A stretch of 35,966 nucleotides of DNA from Euryarchaeota archaeon UBA556 (GTDB taxonomy: Archaea > Thermoplasmatota > Poseidoniia > Poseidoniales > Thalassarchaeaceae), in contig DADI01000013.1 of the NCBI GenBank assembly GCA_002494975.1, forward strand, positions 1 through 35,966, read 5' to 3'. A program made the position numbers and the translations under genes. Within the stretch, counting starts at the first letter, position 1. Each line of letters starts with the position of its first letter. The notes under the pieces are model-generated. The model saw nothing but the letters and a program-made list of their open reading frames with translations, was not told the DNA's origin and ran no database searches. Below are positions 8,531-16,672 of this stretch, one piece after another.

Positions 8531-9778
8531 CTATTCGTCTATTTTTTCGGGCATTTTAGCTAAATCTCTTGTGATGTTCTTCTGATGACTTTCTAAAGTG
8601 CCACCGCCTATCTCGAGAAGTTTAGAATCTCGCCAAAGTCTCTCAACCACATATTCGCCAACATAACCATATCCACCCATAACTTGAATCGCTCTATCTG
8701 CGATATTTTTGGCTGCAGTAGTCGCGTATAGTTTTACTCCATCGGTATCCAACCTATTTCCTGATTTAGACAAGTCAGTATTACGAGCAGTGTCATAAAC
8801 ATAAGATCTCATGGCACGATATTCCGCCCAAGACTCACCAATATGACGCTGTATTTGACCAAAATCTCTAATCTCCGAGCCGAATGCTTCTCTTTCAGAT
8901 GCATAACGATTCATTGCTGAAAGACTTCTTCTGGCGATTCCTAGCGACATTGCTGCAAGACCTATTCTTTCGATTTCCAAATTTCTCATCATATGAATCA
9001 TGGATTCACCGGGATTACCCACTACATTTTCGGGAGGAACTATGCAATTGTCAAATACTAGTTCAGCAGTGTTCGATGCACGCATCCCTGTTTTATCATA
9101 AATTTTCTGCCCTACTGAAAATCCAGGCGTTCCTTTCTCAACTAAGAATGTTGTAATTTCGGCACGTCCTTTGGAGTCTGTACCAGTTCTTGCATAAAGC
9201 CAACAAATATCTGCAGGAGTACTATTTTCATCGATTGAACCATTAGTAATCCACATTTTCCGACCATTTATCACCCAGTTGTCGTTTTCGTCCTGCTCTG
9301 CAACTGTTTGCATACCCAATACATCTGTACCATATCCTGGCTCACTCATAGCCATACAACCAATCCATTCACCGCTGCATACTTTATGTAAAATTCTAGA
9401 TTTTTGATCATCACTACCATTGTGAGCTAGATTGTTTACCATTAATTGAGCATGAGCTAGATATGCCAAACAAAAACCTGGATCAGAATAAGACAATTCT
9501 TCATTTACAATTGCAACAGCAGTGGCATCCATGCCTGAACCCCCATAATTTTCTGGGACACTGATTCCTAGCAAACCATAATCGCCTAATTTGCGGAATA
9601 AATCTTGATTGAATTTCTCATGCTTATCATGTTCTAACGCTTGAGGTTCAACTTCTTCCAAAACAAAATCGCGAATCATCTGCCTAAGCATTCTGTGTTC
9701 TTCAGTAGGGTTGGCTAAATCTATGCTCTGCCAGTCACTGTCCATGCACCTTCGAGCAATGTTTCTCGTATATGGCAT
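8531..9778 (-). CDS. Acyl-CoA dehydrogenase, isovaleryl-CoA dehydrogenase-like
   Basis: This FAD enzyme introduces a 2,3-double bond into acyl-CoA. All regions of the family are present: the N-terminal helical domain, the central beta domain (MAMSEPGYGTDV near 143; NGRKMWITNG near 171) and the C-terminal helical domain (RYASEREAFG; MGGYGYVGEYVVERLWRD). At the position where MCAD carries its catalytic Glu (YEGT) this protein has glycine (EIGGGT near 389). A glutamate instead sits in LEIER at E270, where isovaleryl-CoA dehydrogenase keeps its base. This favours a branched-chain substrate, probably isovaleryl-CoA from leucine, though the exact substrate cannot be read from sequence. ATG 9778 gives 415 residues; ATG 9745 (MDSDWQSID) is an equally plausible start and sits just after a GGTG. 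It lies 54 bp downstream of AsnRS on the same strand. Confidence 0.93.
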   Translation of the reverse strand: MPYTRNIARRCMDSDWQSIDLANPTEEHRMLRQMIRDFVLEEVEPQALEHDKHEKFNQDLFRKLGDYGLLGISVPENYGGSGMDATAVAIVNEELSYSDPGFCLAYLAHAQLMVNNLAHNGSDDQKSRILHKVCSGEWIGCMAMSEPGYGTDVLGMQTVAEQDENDNWVINGRKMWITNGSIDENSTPADICWLYARTGTDSKGRAEITTFLVEKGTPGFSVGQKIYDKTGMRASNTAELVFDNCIVPPENVVGNPGESMIHMMRNLEIERIGLAAMSLGIARRSLSAMNRYASEREAFGSEIRDFGQIQRHIGESWAEYRAMRSYVYDTARNTDLSKSGNRLDTDGVKLYATTAAKNIADRAIQVMGGYGYVGEYVVERLWRDSKLLEIGGGTLESHQKNITRDLAKMPEKIDE

Positions 9779-9832
9779 TCGATGTGTGATTCGTGTAATT
9801 TTAGTTATGAAAAACTAATAATTTAGTAAAAA

Positions 9833-11164
9833 TCAGGGTGTGACTCTTCGACTATCTCTAGGGAATGGAATTACTTCTCTAATATGATCTGCACCTGAAA
9901 GCCAAGTACATACTCTATCTACACCTAAACCAAATCCACCATGAGGTACACCACCATATCGGCGAGTATCAATATAGAATTCATATGGTTCCTTAGGTGT
10001 TCCTTCTTCATCAAGACGCTCGAGAATTTCTTTTTCTGACCATGTCCTTTCACCACCACCAATAATTTCTCCATATCCCTCTGGAGCCAATAAATCATGG
10101 CAAAGCACATACTTTGGATCATCTGGATCTTGTCTGTGATAGAAAGGTTTAGCAATTTTTGGATAGTGAGTTAGGAAATGAGGTACTTCAAAATCAGCAG
10201 TCAATATTTTTTCCTTAGTGAAATCTAAATCTTCGCCCCATTCAACATCTACATCTTTCGATTGTAATATCTCTATCGCCTCATCATAACGCATAATTGG
10301 ATACGGATTATCAGCATATCGAGATACTAATTCTAGATCTCTTCCTAAAGATAATAATTCGTCAGATCTTTCATCTAATAATGTGCTAGCAATATGTCTA
10401 ACTACTCCTTCACCGTGTTTCATAACTTCATTATTAGTCGCCCATGCTATCTCCATTTCTGCATGCCAGAATTCAGTTAAGTGACGACGGGTACGAGATT
10501 TCTCCGCTCTAAAGGATGGTGCCATAGTGTACAATCTTTCGAGAGCGGGCATTGCTGCTTCTGCATAAAGTTGCCATGATTGAGTTAAGTACACATCTTT
10601 GCGACCAAAATATGGTACTTCGAAAAGAGTACTGCCACCCTCGACTGCACCAGATACGAAGTTAGGCGCTTGATATTCAATAAAATCTCGATTACGGAAA
10701 TAAGAATGAACTGCTCCAAATACAGAAGATCGGAGTTTCAACATAGTAGTCATTCTGCTAGTCCGGAGATATAAGTGCCGATTATCTAATAGAAATTCAG
10801 TTTCTCCGCCATCTGCCTCAGCCATTGCTGATTCAGTAATTGGAAATGGCCTCTCAGGATTGACTGAACCAACTATCACTCCGCTTGTAATCTGAACTTC
10901 ATGTCCATGTTCTCTATCTGTGGATTTAACTATCCCTTTCAAAATAACACTTGACTCGATCAAAGAACCTTTTAGTTCATCGAAGAACTCATCTCCCAAT
11001 GGCTCTCTTTTAGCAACACATTGGATGTGCCCAGTAGAATCTCTAATTACGATAAAACGAATCTTATTCGAACCTCTTGAACGATGAATCCAACCCTTTA
11101 ATTCTACTTCTTGGTCATCATATTGTCCAGAAAGAATATCGTCAATCCATATTTCCTTAACCAT
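9833..11164 (-). CDS. asnS: Asparaginyl-tRNA synthetase
   Basis: This class IIb aminoacyl-tRNA synthetase charges tRNA-Asn with asparagine. At 443 residues it has the usual archaeal AsnRS size. Residues 1-105 form the OB-fold anticodon-binding domain (VELKGWIHRSRGSNKIRFIVIRD). The catalytic core has YLTQSWQLYAEA near 192, motif 2 at about 218-236 (SFRAEKSRTRRHLTEFWHAE) and motif 3 near 409-417 (GGFGLGVDRV). The HLTEFWHAE form of motif 2 and LTQSWQLY separate AsnRS from the AspRS paralogue. A true AsnRS implies that Asn-tRNA is made directly rather than by transamidation. Start ATG 11164 gives the expected N-terminus. No strong ribosome-binding site precedes it. Confidence 0.94.
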   Translation of the reverse strand: MVKEIWIDDILSGQYDDQEVELKGWIHRSRGSNKIRFIVIRDSTGHIQCVAKREPLGDEFFDELKGSLIESSVILKGIVKSTDREHGHEVQITSGVIVGSVNPERPFPITESAMAEADGGETEFLLDNRHLYLRTSRMTTMLKLRSSVFGAVHSYFRNRDFIEYQAPNFVSGAVEGGSTLFEVPYFGRKDVYLTQSWQLYAEAAMPALERLYTMAPSFRAEKSRTRRHLTEFWHAEMEIAWATNNEVMKHGEGVVRHIASTLLDERSDELLSLGRDLELVSRYADNPYPIMRYDEAIEILQSKDVDVEWGEDLDFTKEKILTADFEVPHFLTHYPKIAKPFYHRQDPDDPKYVLCHDLLAPEGYGEIIGGGERTWSEKEILERLDEEGTPKEPYEFYIDTRRYGGVPHGGFGLGVDRVCTWLSGADHIREVIPFPRDSRRVTP

Positions 11165-11256
11165 GTGTGTCGAAACTCCGTGTTTGTGCGTTGGGCTACT
11201 AGGATATCAAATCCTCCCTACTAACTAATTGGAATGCCCGGGGATAAGCCATACAA

Positions 11257-11276
11257 ATCACCAAAAAAATGGTGAT
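11257..11276 (-). terminator. Hairpin with T-run after tRNA-Lys genes
   Basis: On the minus strand ATCACCA and TGGTGAT form a 7-bp stem around a loop of T residues; the T7 run spans loop and stem. It sits about 6 bp past the encoded CCA of tRNA-Lys(TTT), so it is a likely terminator for the tRNA-Lys pair. Confidence 0.5.
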
Positions 11277-11284
11277 GAGCATGG

Positions 11285-11358
11285 CGGGTCTGACGGGGTT
11301 CGAACCCGCGACCCCCGGGTTAAAAGCCCGGTGCTCTACCTGACTAAGCTACAGACCC
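11285..11358 (-). tRNA. tRNA-Lys (anticodon TTT)
   Basis: The 74-nt tRNA on the minus strand has acceptor GGGTCTG pairing with CAGACCC, discriminator G at 11285 and an encoded CCA (complement of 11282-11284). The anticodon stem CCGGG/CCCGG encloses loop CTTTTAA, so the anticodon is TTT. The body is nearly identical to the tRNA-Lys(CTT) gene 149 bp upstream outside the anticodon arm. Confidence 0.97.
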
Positions 11359-11380
11359 AGCCTCGCGACAAAGCACCCCT

Positions 11381-11388
11381 CTATAATT
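11381..11388 (-). promoter_or_regulatory. TATA box of tRNA-Lys(TTT)
   Basis: On the minus strand this reads AATTATAG, centred about 26 bp upstream of the tRNA 5' end at 11358, the standard archaeal position. The flank from here to the tRNA is repeated exactly 149 bp away for the second tRNA-Lys. Confidence 0.7.
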
Positions 11389-11433
11389 ACAACGGGTAAG
11401 CAAATACATTGCTTTCGCCTAGCTAATTGTTGG

Positions 11434-11507
11434 CGGGTCTGACGGGGTTCGAACCCGCGGCCTTCCGGTTAAGAGCCGGACGCTCTACCTGACTAAGCTA
11501 CAGACCC
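11434..11507 (-). tRNA. tRNA-Lys (anticodon CTT)
   Basis: This tandem partner of the TTT gene is 74 nt on the minus strand, with the same acceptor, D-arm and T-arm sequence, discriminator G at 11434 and an encoded CCA (complement of 11431-11433). The anticodon stem is TCCGG/CCGGA with loop CTCTTAA, giving anticodon CTT. The two genes together read both lysine codons. Confidence 0.97.
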
Positions 11508-11529
11508 AGCCTCGCGACTTAGCACTTAT

Positions 11530-11537
11530 CTATAATT
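11530..11537 (-). promoter_or_regulatory. TATA box of tRNA-Lys(CTT)
   Basis: The same AATTATAG element as in the neighbouring copy, displaced by exactly 149 bp and centred about 26 bp upstream of 11507. Each tRNA-Lys therefore keeps its own promoter. Confidence 0.7.
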
Positions 11538-11553
11538 ACAACGGCTAGATAAA

Positions 11554-12258
11554 TTATTGATTCAGACGCCCTGATTGATTGATTAAAGTCAAAACGCCGC
11601 CATTTGAAGCCAAGACTACTGCGTCACAAATGCCGACAAAAAGTCCTACTTCTACCACTCCTGCAATACTTAACAAGTCCTGTTCTAGAGATATCGGATC
11701 AGATATCGAGGGACCAAAATTGCAATCGAGAATATAGCATCCGTTATCTGTAACGAAAGGTTCAGAATCAACTCTTAAAGATACAGAACCAGGGCATAGT
11801 AAAGATATACGGTCCCTAGTACGTTTCCATTCAAATGGTAATACTTCTACTGGCAAATCAAATTCTCCAAGAATTTCAACCTGCTTTCTGTCGTCAGCTA
11901 CTACAATCATTGATTCAGAAGATTGTGCAACTATTTTTTCTCTAGTTAGTGCACCACCACCACCTTTAATCAAGGAAAATTCACTATTGAATTCGTCAGC
12001 ACCGTCAATTACTAAATCAAGGCCTCCTGAATCAGCTAATGTAATCATAGGGATACCTACTTCTTCTGCCAATTCCCTAGTGGCTTCACTTGTAGGTACG
12101 CCTACAACATTAAGTCCTTCTTCAGAGATTCTTCTTCCAATCTCAATGACTGTGTAACGAACTGTTGAACCGGTACCAAGGCCTAATTTCATACCATCCT
12201 TAATGAAATCACAAGCGGCAATACCTGCCTCACACTTGAGTCTCTCGACACTATCCAT
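11554..12258 (-). CDS. rpiA: Ribose-5-phosphate isomerase A
   Basis: Interconverts ribose-5-phosphate and ribulose-5-phosphate in the non-oxidative pentose phosphate pathway, supplying ribose for nucleotides. At 234 residues it matches the RpiA family. The signature motifs are GLGTGSTV (near 26-33), VGVPTS (near 53), DLVIDGADE (near 81-89; the DGADE acids bind substrate or act in catalysis) and KGGGGALTREKI (near 98-109), which carries the lysine and glutamate of the active site. Start ATG 12258 gives an N-terminus (MDSVERLKCEAG) typical of the family. The gene is divergent from RNase P RNA and lies just upstream of the tRNA-Lys pair, which have their own promoters. Confidence 0.95.
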   Translation of the reverse strand: MDSVERLKCEAGIAACDFIKDGMKLGLGTGSTVRYTVIEIGRRISEEGLNVVGVPTSEATRELAEEVGIPMITLADSGGLDLVIDGADEFNSEFSLIKGGGGALTREKIVAQSSESMIVVADDRKQVEILGEFDLPVEVLPFEWKRTRDRISLLCPGSVSLRVDSEPFVTDNGCYILDCNFGPSISDPISLEQDLLSIAGVVEVGLFVGICDAVVLASNGGVLTLINQSGRLNQ

Positions 12259-12365
12259 GACGTTTTCGAAAAGGAGTCACGCAATGATGTTTTCCAATAG
12301 AAAATGTCCGAATTAGATGAAATTGAAGAACCGAGGGGTTCATTCGAAGAAAGCGTTTGGGAGTA

Positions 12366-12667
12366 ATGAGGGAGCAGGAGGGTCACTGACAGTGTACGAC
12401 ACTGAGGAAAGTCCCCTCTCCAAGATGCAAGCGGTCCGATTAACGTCGGAGATCTGGGAAGGTCGGCTCTGTAATAGAAACGAACTACATCAGGCGTGTA
12501 CGATGAATCCGCAAGGAAGAGATTGCCTGATTGTAGATGGAACGAACAACCCCGCTGGAGCAAGTCCAAGCAGTCCTGTATGGCATCAACAGGGACAGGT
12601 AGGATGCTAAGTTGAATGTGACCAGCTGAAAAGTGAACAGAAAGGGGCTTACTCCCTGCACCCTCAC
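12366..12667 (+). ncRNA. rnpB: RNase P RNA
   Basis: This is the catalytic RNA of ribonuclease P, which removes tRNA 5' leaders. Universal conserved regions are visible: CR-I GAGGAAAGTCC at 12404-12414 and CR-V ACAGAAAGGGGCTTA at 12637-12651, which together build helix P4. The ends close as helix P1: GAGGG-A-GCAGG (12368-12378) pairs with CCTGC-A-CCCTC (12655-12665), two 5-bp runs around an A-A mismatch. The length of about 300 nt fits an archaeal type A molecule. Open frames that cross this segment on either strand are chance. Exact ends are estimated from P1. No clear TATA box was found at the expected distance. Confidence 0.95.
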
Positions 12668-12697
12668 AAAACCATAATAGTAGATACTATCAAATAA

Positions 12698-15600
12698 TTA
12701 ATCTTCGCTGAAGATAACTGCATCTAGTACCGATGTAGATTCCAAAGACCCACTGTCCTCAAAATCAAGCCAAGGTCCATTGCCCATTATACGTGAAGTA
12801 AACTCTTTTTGGAATACTATTATCGAAGGCAAAAGAATAGAACTTGCCAATAAAGCAAGTATTAGTAATACCATCATTAGGACGAAGAAGTTCTGTAGAC
12901 CAGGAATAGAAACGAATAACCCAGCTGAGAGACCAGCACATGTAGTTGCAGTTGTTTCGAATATTGTTTGTCCTGTTTTGGCTACAGATTTAACGATACC
13001 TGCAGGTGTCTGTCCTTCGTCTTTTATTCGATCAACAATATGAATAGAGTCATCAACGCCAATACCGAAAACTATTGTTCCAATCATTGCAGTAAATACG
13101 TTAACGCCAACATTACCAAATCTCATTAGCAGAGGTTGCCATAGCACTACTACTGCTACTGCAGACATTGTAAAAATAGCTAACTTTGGGGAACGGAATA
13201 AGAAAGCCATCGTGATCAATAAAATGAACATAGTCCAAATAGTAGTCGAACTCTGAGCTTTGTGTATCCCAGCATTGATATCTATGGAAACAGGTAAACC
13301 CCCTGTTAGAAGAGAATTGTAAGTATTATCTACATCAATTGCTGTACACTTGAGGACTGTTATGCATTCATCTTCTCCTTGAAGTATATCGTCAATTGAA
13401 TTACGAAGAAGAGTTGCATCTGCAAGATTAATGTAAGGTTGATTCGCATAAACTAAAGTTTTAGTCTCTCCATTACCCTCATCTGCATTCATTAGCATAG
13501 AACGGATTTCTGGAGAAAGTGTATCAAATGCAATATTCACCATATCTTCTCTGCTAGAAACTGAATATGCCCAACATTGAGGGCTAAGAGGATTTTCTAC
13601 AGGATTTGATTTATCCCAACATTCATCATGTAAAATATCCCAAAGGCTCTCATCATAAATTTCTAAACCAGATAAATTAACATCTACGTGTATGGCTTTG
13701 AGAATATTTACTAAACTGATTGTATCTGTTTCAGGCACATTATCTACAAGAACTTGTAATTTTTCGATAGAGTCCAATATTGGTATGTCCCTTATAGCAG
13801 CAGTCCCATTTACTGAACCTCTTTCTTCTGCATTCACAATGAACATATTTACTTGACCCCCTTCAAAGACCGCGCTATATTCTCTTAAAGTCTCGTAAGA
13901 TTCAAGATTTGGAGGTACTTCATCGGGGCCTGCACTGATTTGTTGCCCCATTGTTTGCGCAAATATTGAAACTCCCGCAATAGTGAAGCCGATTGCAACT
14001 ATTAGGACCAAAAGAGTAGAACGGACTGGAATCAGACCAATCTTATTCCAGAGAGCATCGAACATCTTACTAGGTCCTTTTCTGTACCTTAATAATTCAA
14101 CTAAAGCAGGAACCATAATCATTGAAAAGAAAAAAGTAACAAATATTCCAAGAAGAAGAGTTGTTCCAACTGTCCGCATAGGTTGTATAGGGACTAAATA
14201 TGTCCAAGTCAAGACACTAAAACCAATAATTGTAGTCAATGCTGAAAGGAAAATTGCATTACCTGTAGTCAAAGCAGCCTTAACTGTGGCAGTAAGACTA
14301 ATCATTGGGTCCCAAGGGTCAATATCTTCAATTTGTAAACTATCTCGATTAGCAGCCCACGCTTTTTCCAAACGTTCTTCAATTATTTCTACACGATTTT
14401 CTTCTATTCGATTAGTTAAGTGTAATGAATAATCGACACCTAATCCAACAAGTATGGGACCTGCTGATATTATCATAGGGGTTAACATGATATCTCTAAT
14501 CATAATTATACCAAATGTTACAGCTAAACTCATCGCAATAGGTAAACCGCCCACAATTATCACCTTTGGATTTCTGTGAAGAAATAACATTGTAAGGCAG
14601 ACAAGAATCCCACTTATTGGTAACATAGTATCTACTAATTCATCATAAATAGAATCTGAAACATCATGAAGAACTGGCGTCAAACCTGTGATAGTTACGG
14701 CTTTTCTATCGGGAATATCGTCTAGCCTATCTCTATCCATTGTGGTTGTTGGATTCTCATAGGTGCGGGCACAAAGTTCACAATTAGACTCTGATTTTTC
14801 ATAAATTAGTGTATTTGCATATTCGATAAAGGCCTTATGATCTTTGATAAGACCATTTTTTGCGTCTGTTCTAGGGGGGATATCGGTATTCTCCATTTCG
14901 AATAATATCCCCATTACTATTACGCCAGTATCCCAAATGCCGTCATTATTTGTGTCTCTAACAAATGATTCTAATAATGAACCAGTTTGATCCACTAAAT
15001 TGTCAATTCTTTCTTGTTCATCGGGTATAGAATATCCTTCATTCGGATTCGTACTAGATGCTGCACATTCGTCATTTTGTCCTGTAGGTAGACCATATTT
15101 TTCTACTGCACAATTAAACCGATAACTTGAAGAATTTGCCTCTTTAATGATTTGAGAGGGTGAAAGAATCCATATTACGCCATCAATTTCCCCTCTATCG
15201 TCTTTATATGGATCTAGTCCAGACTGGTAACCCCCCTTCCCACTATTTTTATCGTCACCTTCTAACCAAGATAATTGTTGAAGAACTGCTGCATCCGTGA
15301 TATTTTCATTACCATGTTCATTATTCCCAGTTGCTGCATTATTCGTTTGGATGTAAAGTATGAAAATATCGGTAGCCCAAGGGGCTTCTCTAACGTCCAA
15401 AAGTAGTTCAGTAGAATCTGCACCATCTGGAAGATATATTTCTACATCGCCATTTATCTGTTGTTCGAAATCCATAGCATCTTTACCAATCAATGCTGTA
15501 GACAAAAGAAGTAAGGCAATTATGAATCCAGGACTCCTCAAAACAGCAGAATAAGTTAGTTCTGCTAAACGTACTGCGGCACCAGAGAAGAAATTCAAAG

Positions 15601-15793
15601 TCTTATCAGTAACTTCAGACCCTTTATCATATACTTGTCCCATAGGACCAGACATTACTGAATCCCTAAGGTTGAATGAAGCATCTCTTAGGGGTGCTAA
15701 ACCTGCAAAGAAACGTTCCCAAAACACAACCTCATCATCTGCACCAATACTTGAGTTAAGCGACCCGGCCGGGTCGTCAGGTACATCGTTCAC
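12698..15793 (-). CDS. RND superfamily (HAE3/MMPL-type) membrane transporter
   Basis: A 1031-residue inner-membrane exporter of the resistance-nodulation-division superfamily with two internally homologous halves. Each half has one transmembrane helix, a large extracytoplasmic loop, and a cluster of about five helices. The first helix is at about 86-103; the clusters lie near 390-570 and in the last 200 residues. The hallmark acidic motif in transmembrane segment 4 is present twice: LGVDYSLH (Asp454) and IGVDDSIH (Asp914-915). These are the likely proton-relay residues. The periplasmic loops hold Cys pairs (for example C338 and C341), possible disulfides. Start is GTG 15793; no ATG lies near. 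The substrate is unknown; homologues move lipids, hopanoid- or sterol-like molecules or drugs. A second RND gene lies at 23797-26355, but they are not close copies. Confidence 0.9.
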   Translation of the reverse strand: MNDVPDDPAGSLNSSIGADDEVVFWERFFAGLAPLRDASFNLRDSVMSGPMGQVYDKGSEVTDKTLNFFSGAAVRLAELTYSAVLRSPGFIIALLLLSTALIGKDAMDFEQQINGDVEIYLPDGADSTELLLDVREAPWATDIFILYIQTNNAATGNNEHGNENITDAAVLQQLSWLEGDDKNSGKGGYQSGLDPYKDDRGEIDGVIWILSPSQIIKEANSSSYRFNCAVEKYGLPTGQNDECAASSTNPNEGYSIPDEQERIDNLVDQTGSLLESFVRDTNNDGIWDTGVIVMGILFEMENTDIPPRTDAKNGLIKDHKAFIEYANTLIYEKSESNCELCARTYENPTTTMDRDRLDDIPDRKAVTITGLTPVLHDVSDSIYDELVDTMLPISGILVCLTMLFLHRNPKVIIVGGLPIAMSLAVTFGIIMIRDIMLTPMIISAGPILVGLGVDYSLHLTNRIEENRVEIIEERLEKAWAANRDSLQIEDIDPWDPMISLTATVKAALTTGNAIFLSALTTIIGFSVLTWTYLVPIQPMRTVGTTLLLGIFVTFFFSMIMVPALVELLRYRKGPSKMFDALWNKIGLIPVRSTLLVLIVAIGFTIAGVSIFAQTMGQQISAGPDEVPPNLESYETLREYSAVFEGGQVNMFIVNAEERGSVNGTAAIRDIPILDSIEKLQVLVDNVPETDTISLVNILKAIHVDVNLSGLEIYDESLWDILHDECWDKSNPVENPLSPQCWAYSVSSREDMVNIAFDTLSPEIRSMLMNADEGNGETKTLVYANQPYINLADATLLRNSIDDILQGEDECITVLKCTAIDVDNTYNSLLTGGLPVSIDINAGIHKAQSSTTIWTMFILLITMAFLFRSPKLAIFTMSAVAVVVLWQPLLMRFGNVGVNVFTAMIGTIVFGIGVDDSIHIVDRIKDEGQTPAGIVKSVAKTGQTIFETTATTCAGLSAGLFVSIPGLQNFFVLMMVLLILALLASSILLPSIIVFQKEFTSRIMGNGPWLDFEDSGSLESTSVLDAVIFSED

Positions 15794-15982
15794 GAACTAG
15801 TGCCCTAAGTATGACCAAATGAAATAATCGCATATCCATTATGCAAAGACTCTCAATTAAGCATAATTTGAAATTTTCTAAATTATGAGAAAAATACATC
15901 AAATTGAAAAATATTAATGTACATGACCAGAACAAGTGTACGAATTGCTGAAATTAAATGAGTGCCTCGGAGGATTGATAAT
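15794..15982. promoter_or_regulatory. Divergent promoter region between RND exporter and thioredoxin-VKOR operon
   Basis: This 189-bp AT-rich gap has no gene. An AAAAATATTAATG element near 15905-15917 is a weak TATA candidate for the plus-strand operon. The minus-strand exporter would use an AT-rich element nearer to 15830, but no single box is convincing. Confidence 0.35.
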
Positions 15983-16672
15983 ATGGCGAGACGCAGGAAA
16001 TCCTTGGCACCTAAAGGAAGAGACGATGATGTCAGAATGATTGCTGGATTTGCGATAGGATCTATCCTTACAGCAATAATGATACTAGTTGTAATCATTG
16101 CACCACCTGCGACTATAGGTCCAAGTGAAGGTGAGCTTGCTCCTGATTTTAGTTCGGATGCTTATAGTGGAGCAAGTTGGGAGAATTTCAGGTTATCAGA
16201 TACTTTTGATTATGAATGGGATGAAGGAGAACAAGGCGAATGGATATTAATTCAATTCATCGATACAGATTGTCCTTACTGTTGGAATGAGGGAGAAACA
16301 ATGAGTAACCTCTATGCACAATGGTCTAGTGATGTAGAATTCATTACAGTAGCAGTAGAACTTTCTATTAGTGGCCACGATAGTAATCGCATGGAAATAG
16401 AAGCTTTCCGTGATAAAACTAATTATGGAACGGGAGAGAATGATGGAGACGGTTGTAATTCAGGAAGAAATAATTGTATTGATCGGCCCGGAACTGTTCA
16501 TGAATGGGATTATGTTGAAGCTACAAGTGGAATGATGAAAGATTGGGAAATTAGCGGTACTCCTTTCCTAGCAATCCTAAAACCAGATGGTTATGTTGCT
16601 TGGAATCAATATGAAAATAATGGAGAATCCATTGAAGATGCTATGCAGAGAGTAGTTGGTGGTTCTCAATGA
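15983..16672 (+). CDS. Membrane-anchored thioredoxin-like (TlpA/DsbA-type) protein
   Basis: A 229-residue protein with a basic N-terminus, one signal-anchor helix (about 19-41) and an extracytoplasmic thioredoxin fold. The redox motif is CPYC (C97-C100) in FIDTDCPYCWNE, with cis-proline Pro194 in SGTPFLAIL. A loop between them holds an extra Cys pair (C158, C165) that may form a structural disulfide. The start is ATG 15983 because GGAGG at 15969-15973 sits nine bases before it; the in-frame GTG at 15962 lies upstream of that site and would add seven residues. Its stop overlaps the start of the VKOR gene (ATGA), so the two are translationally coupled. It probably passes disulfides to secreted proteins and is reoxidised by VKOR; the direction of electron flow is inferred from context. 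Confidence 0.88.
   Translation: MARRRKSLAPKGRDDDVRMIAGFAIGSILTAIMILVVIIAPPATIGPSEGELAPDFSSDAYSGASWENFRLSDTFDYEWDEGEQGEWILIQFIDTDCPYCWNEGETMSNLYAQWSSDVEFITVAVELSISGHDSNRMEIEAFRDKTNYGTGENDGDGCNSGRNNCIDRPGTVHEWDYVEATSGMMKDWEISGTPFLAILKPDGYVAWNQYENNGESIEDAMQRVVGGSQ

Larger units (their letters stand above)
11285..11548 (-). repeat. Tandem duplication of a tRNA-Lys plus promoter unit
   Basis: Two direct copies with a period of 149 bp (11285 and 11434). Similarity covers the whole tRNA, apart from the anticodon arm and a few bases, and continues into the 5' flank: AGCCTCGCGAC next to the tRNA and CTATAATTACAACGG at 11381-11395 and 11530-11544. The spacer on the 3' side of the CTT copy differs. Confidence 0.85.

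Noticed and set aside
12189..12667. ORFs on both strands across the RNase P RNA
   Set aside because: The segment has the conserved RNase P motifs and P1 pairing, so the frames are accidental.
12677..12690. Short AT palindrome (ATAGTA-GA-TACTAT) as a terminator between RNase P RNA and the RND gene
   Set aside because: The stem is short and A/T-rich with a two-base centre, too weak to call.
13983..14432. 149-codon plus-strand ORF
   Set aside because: Antisense to transmembrane helices of the RND exporter; composition is a mirror of hydrophobic codons.
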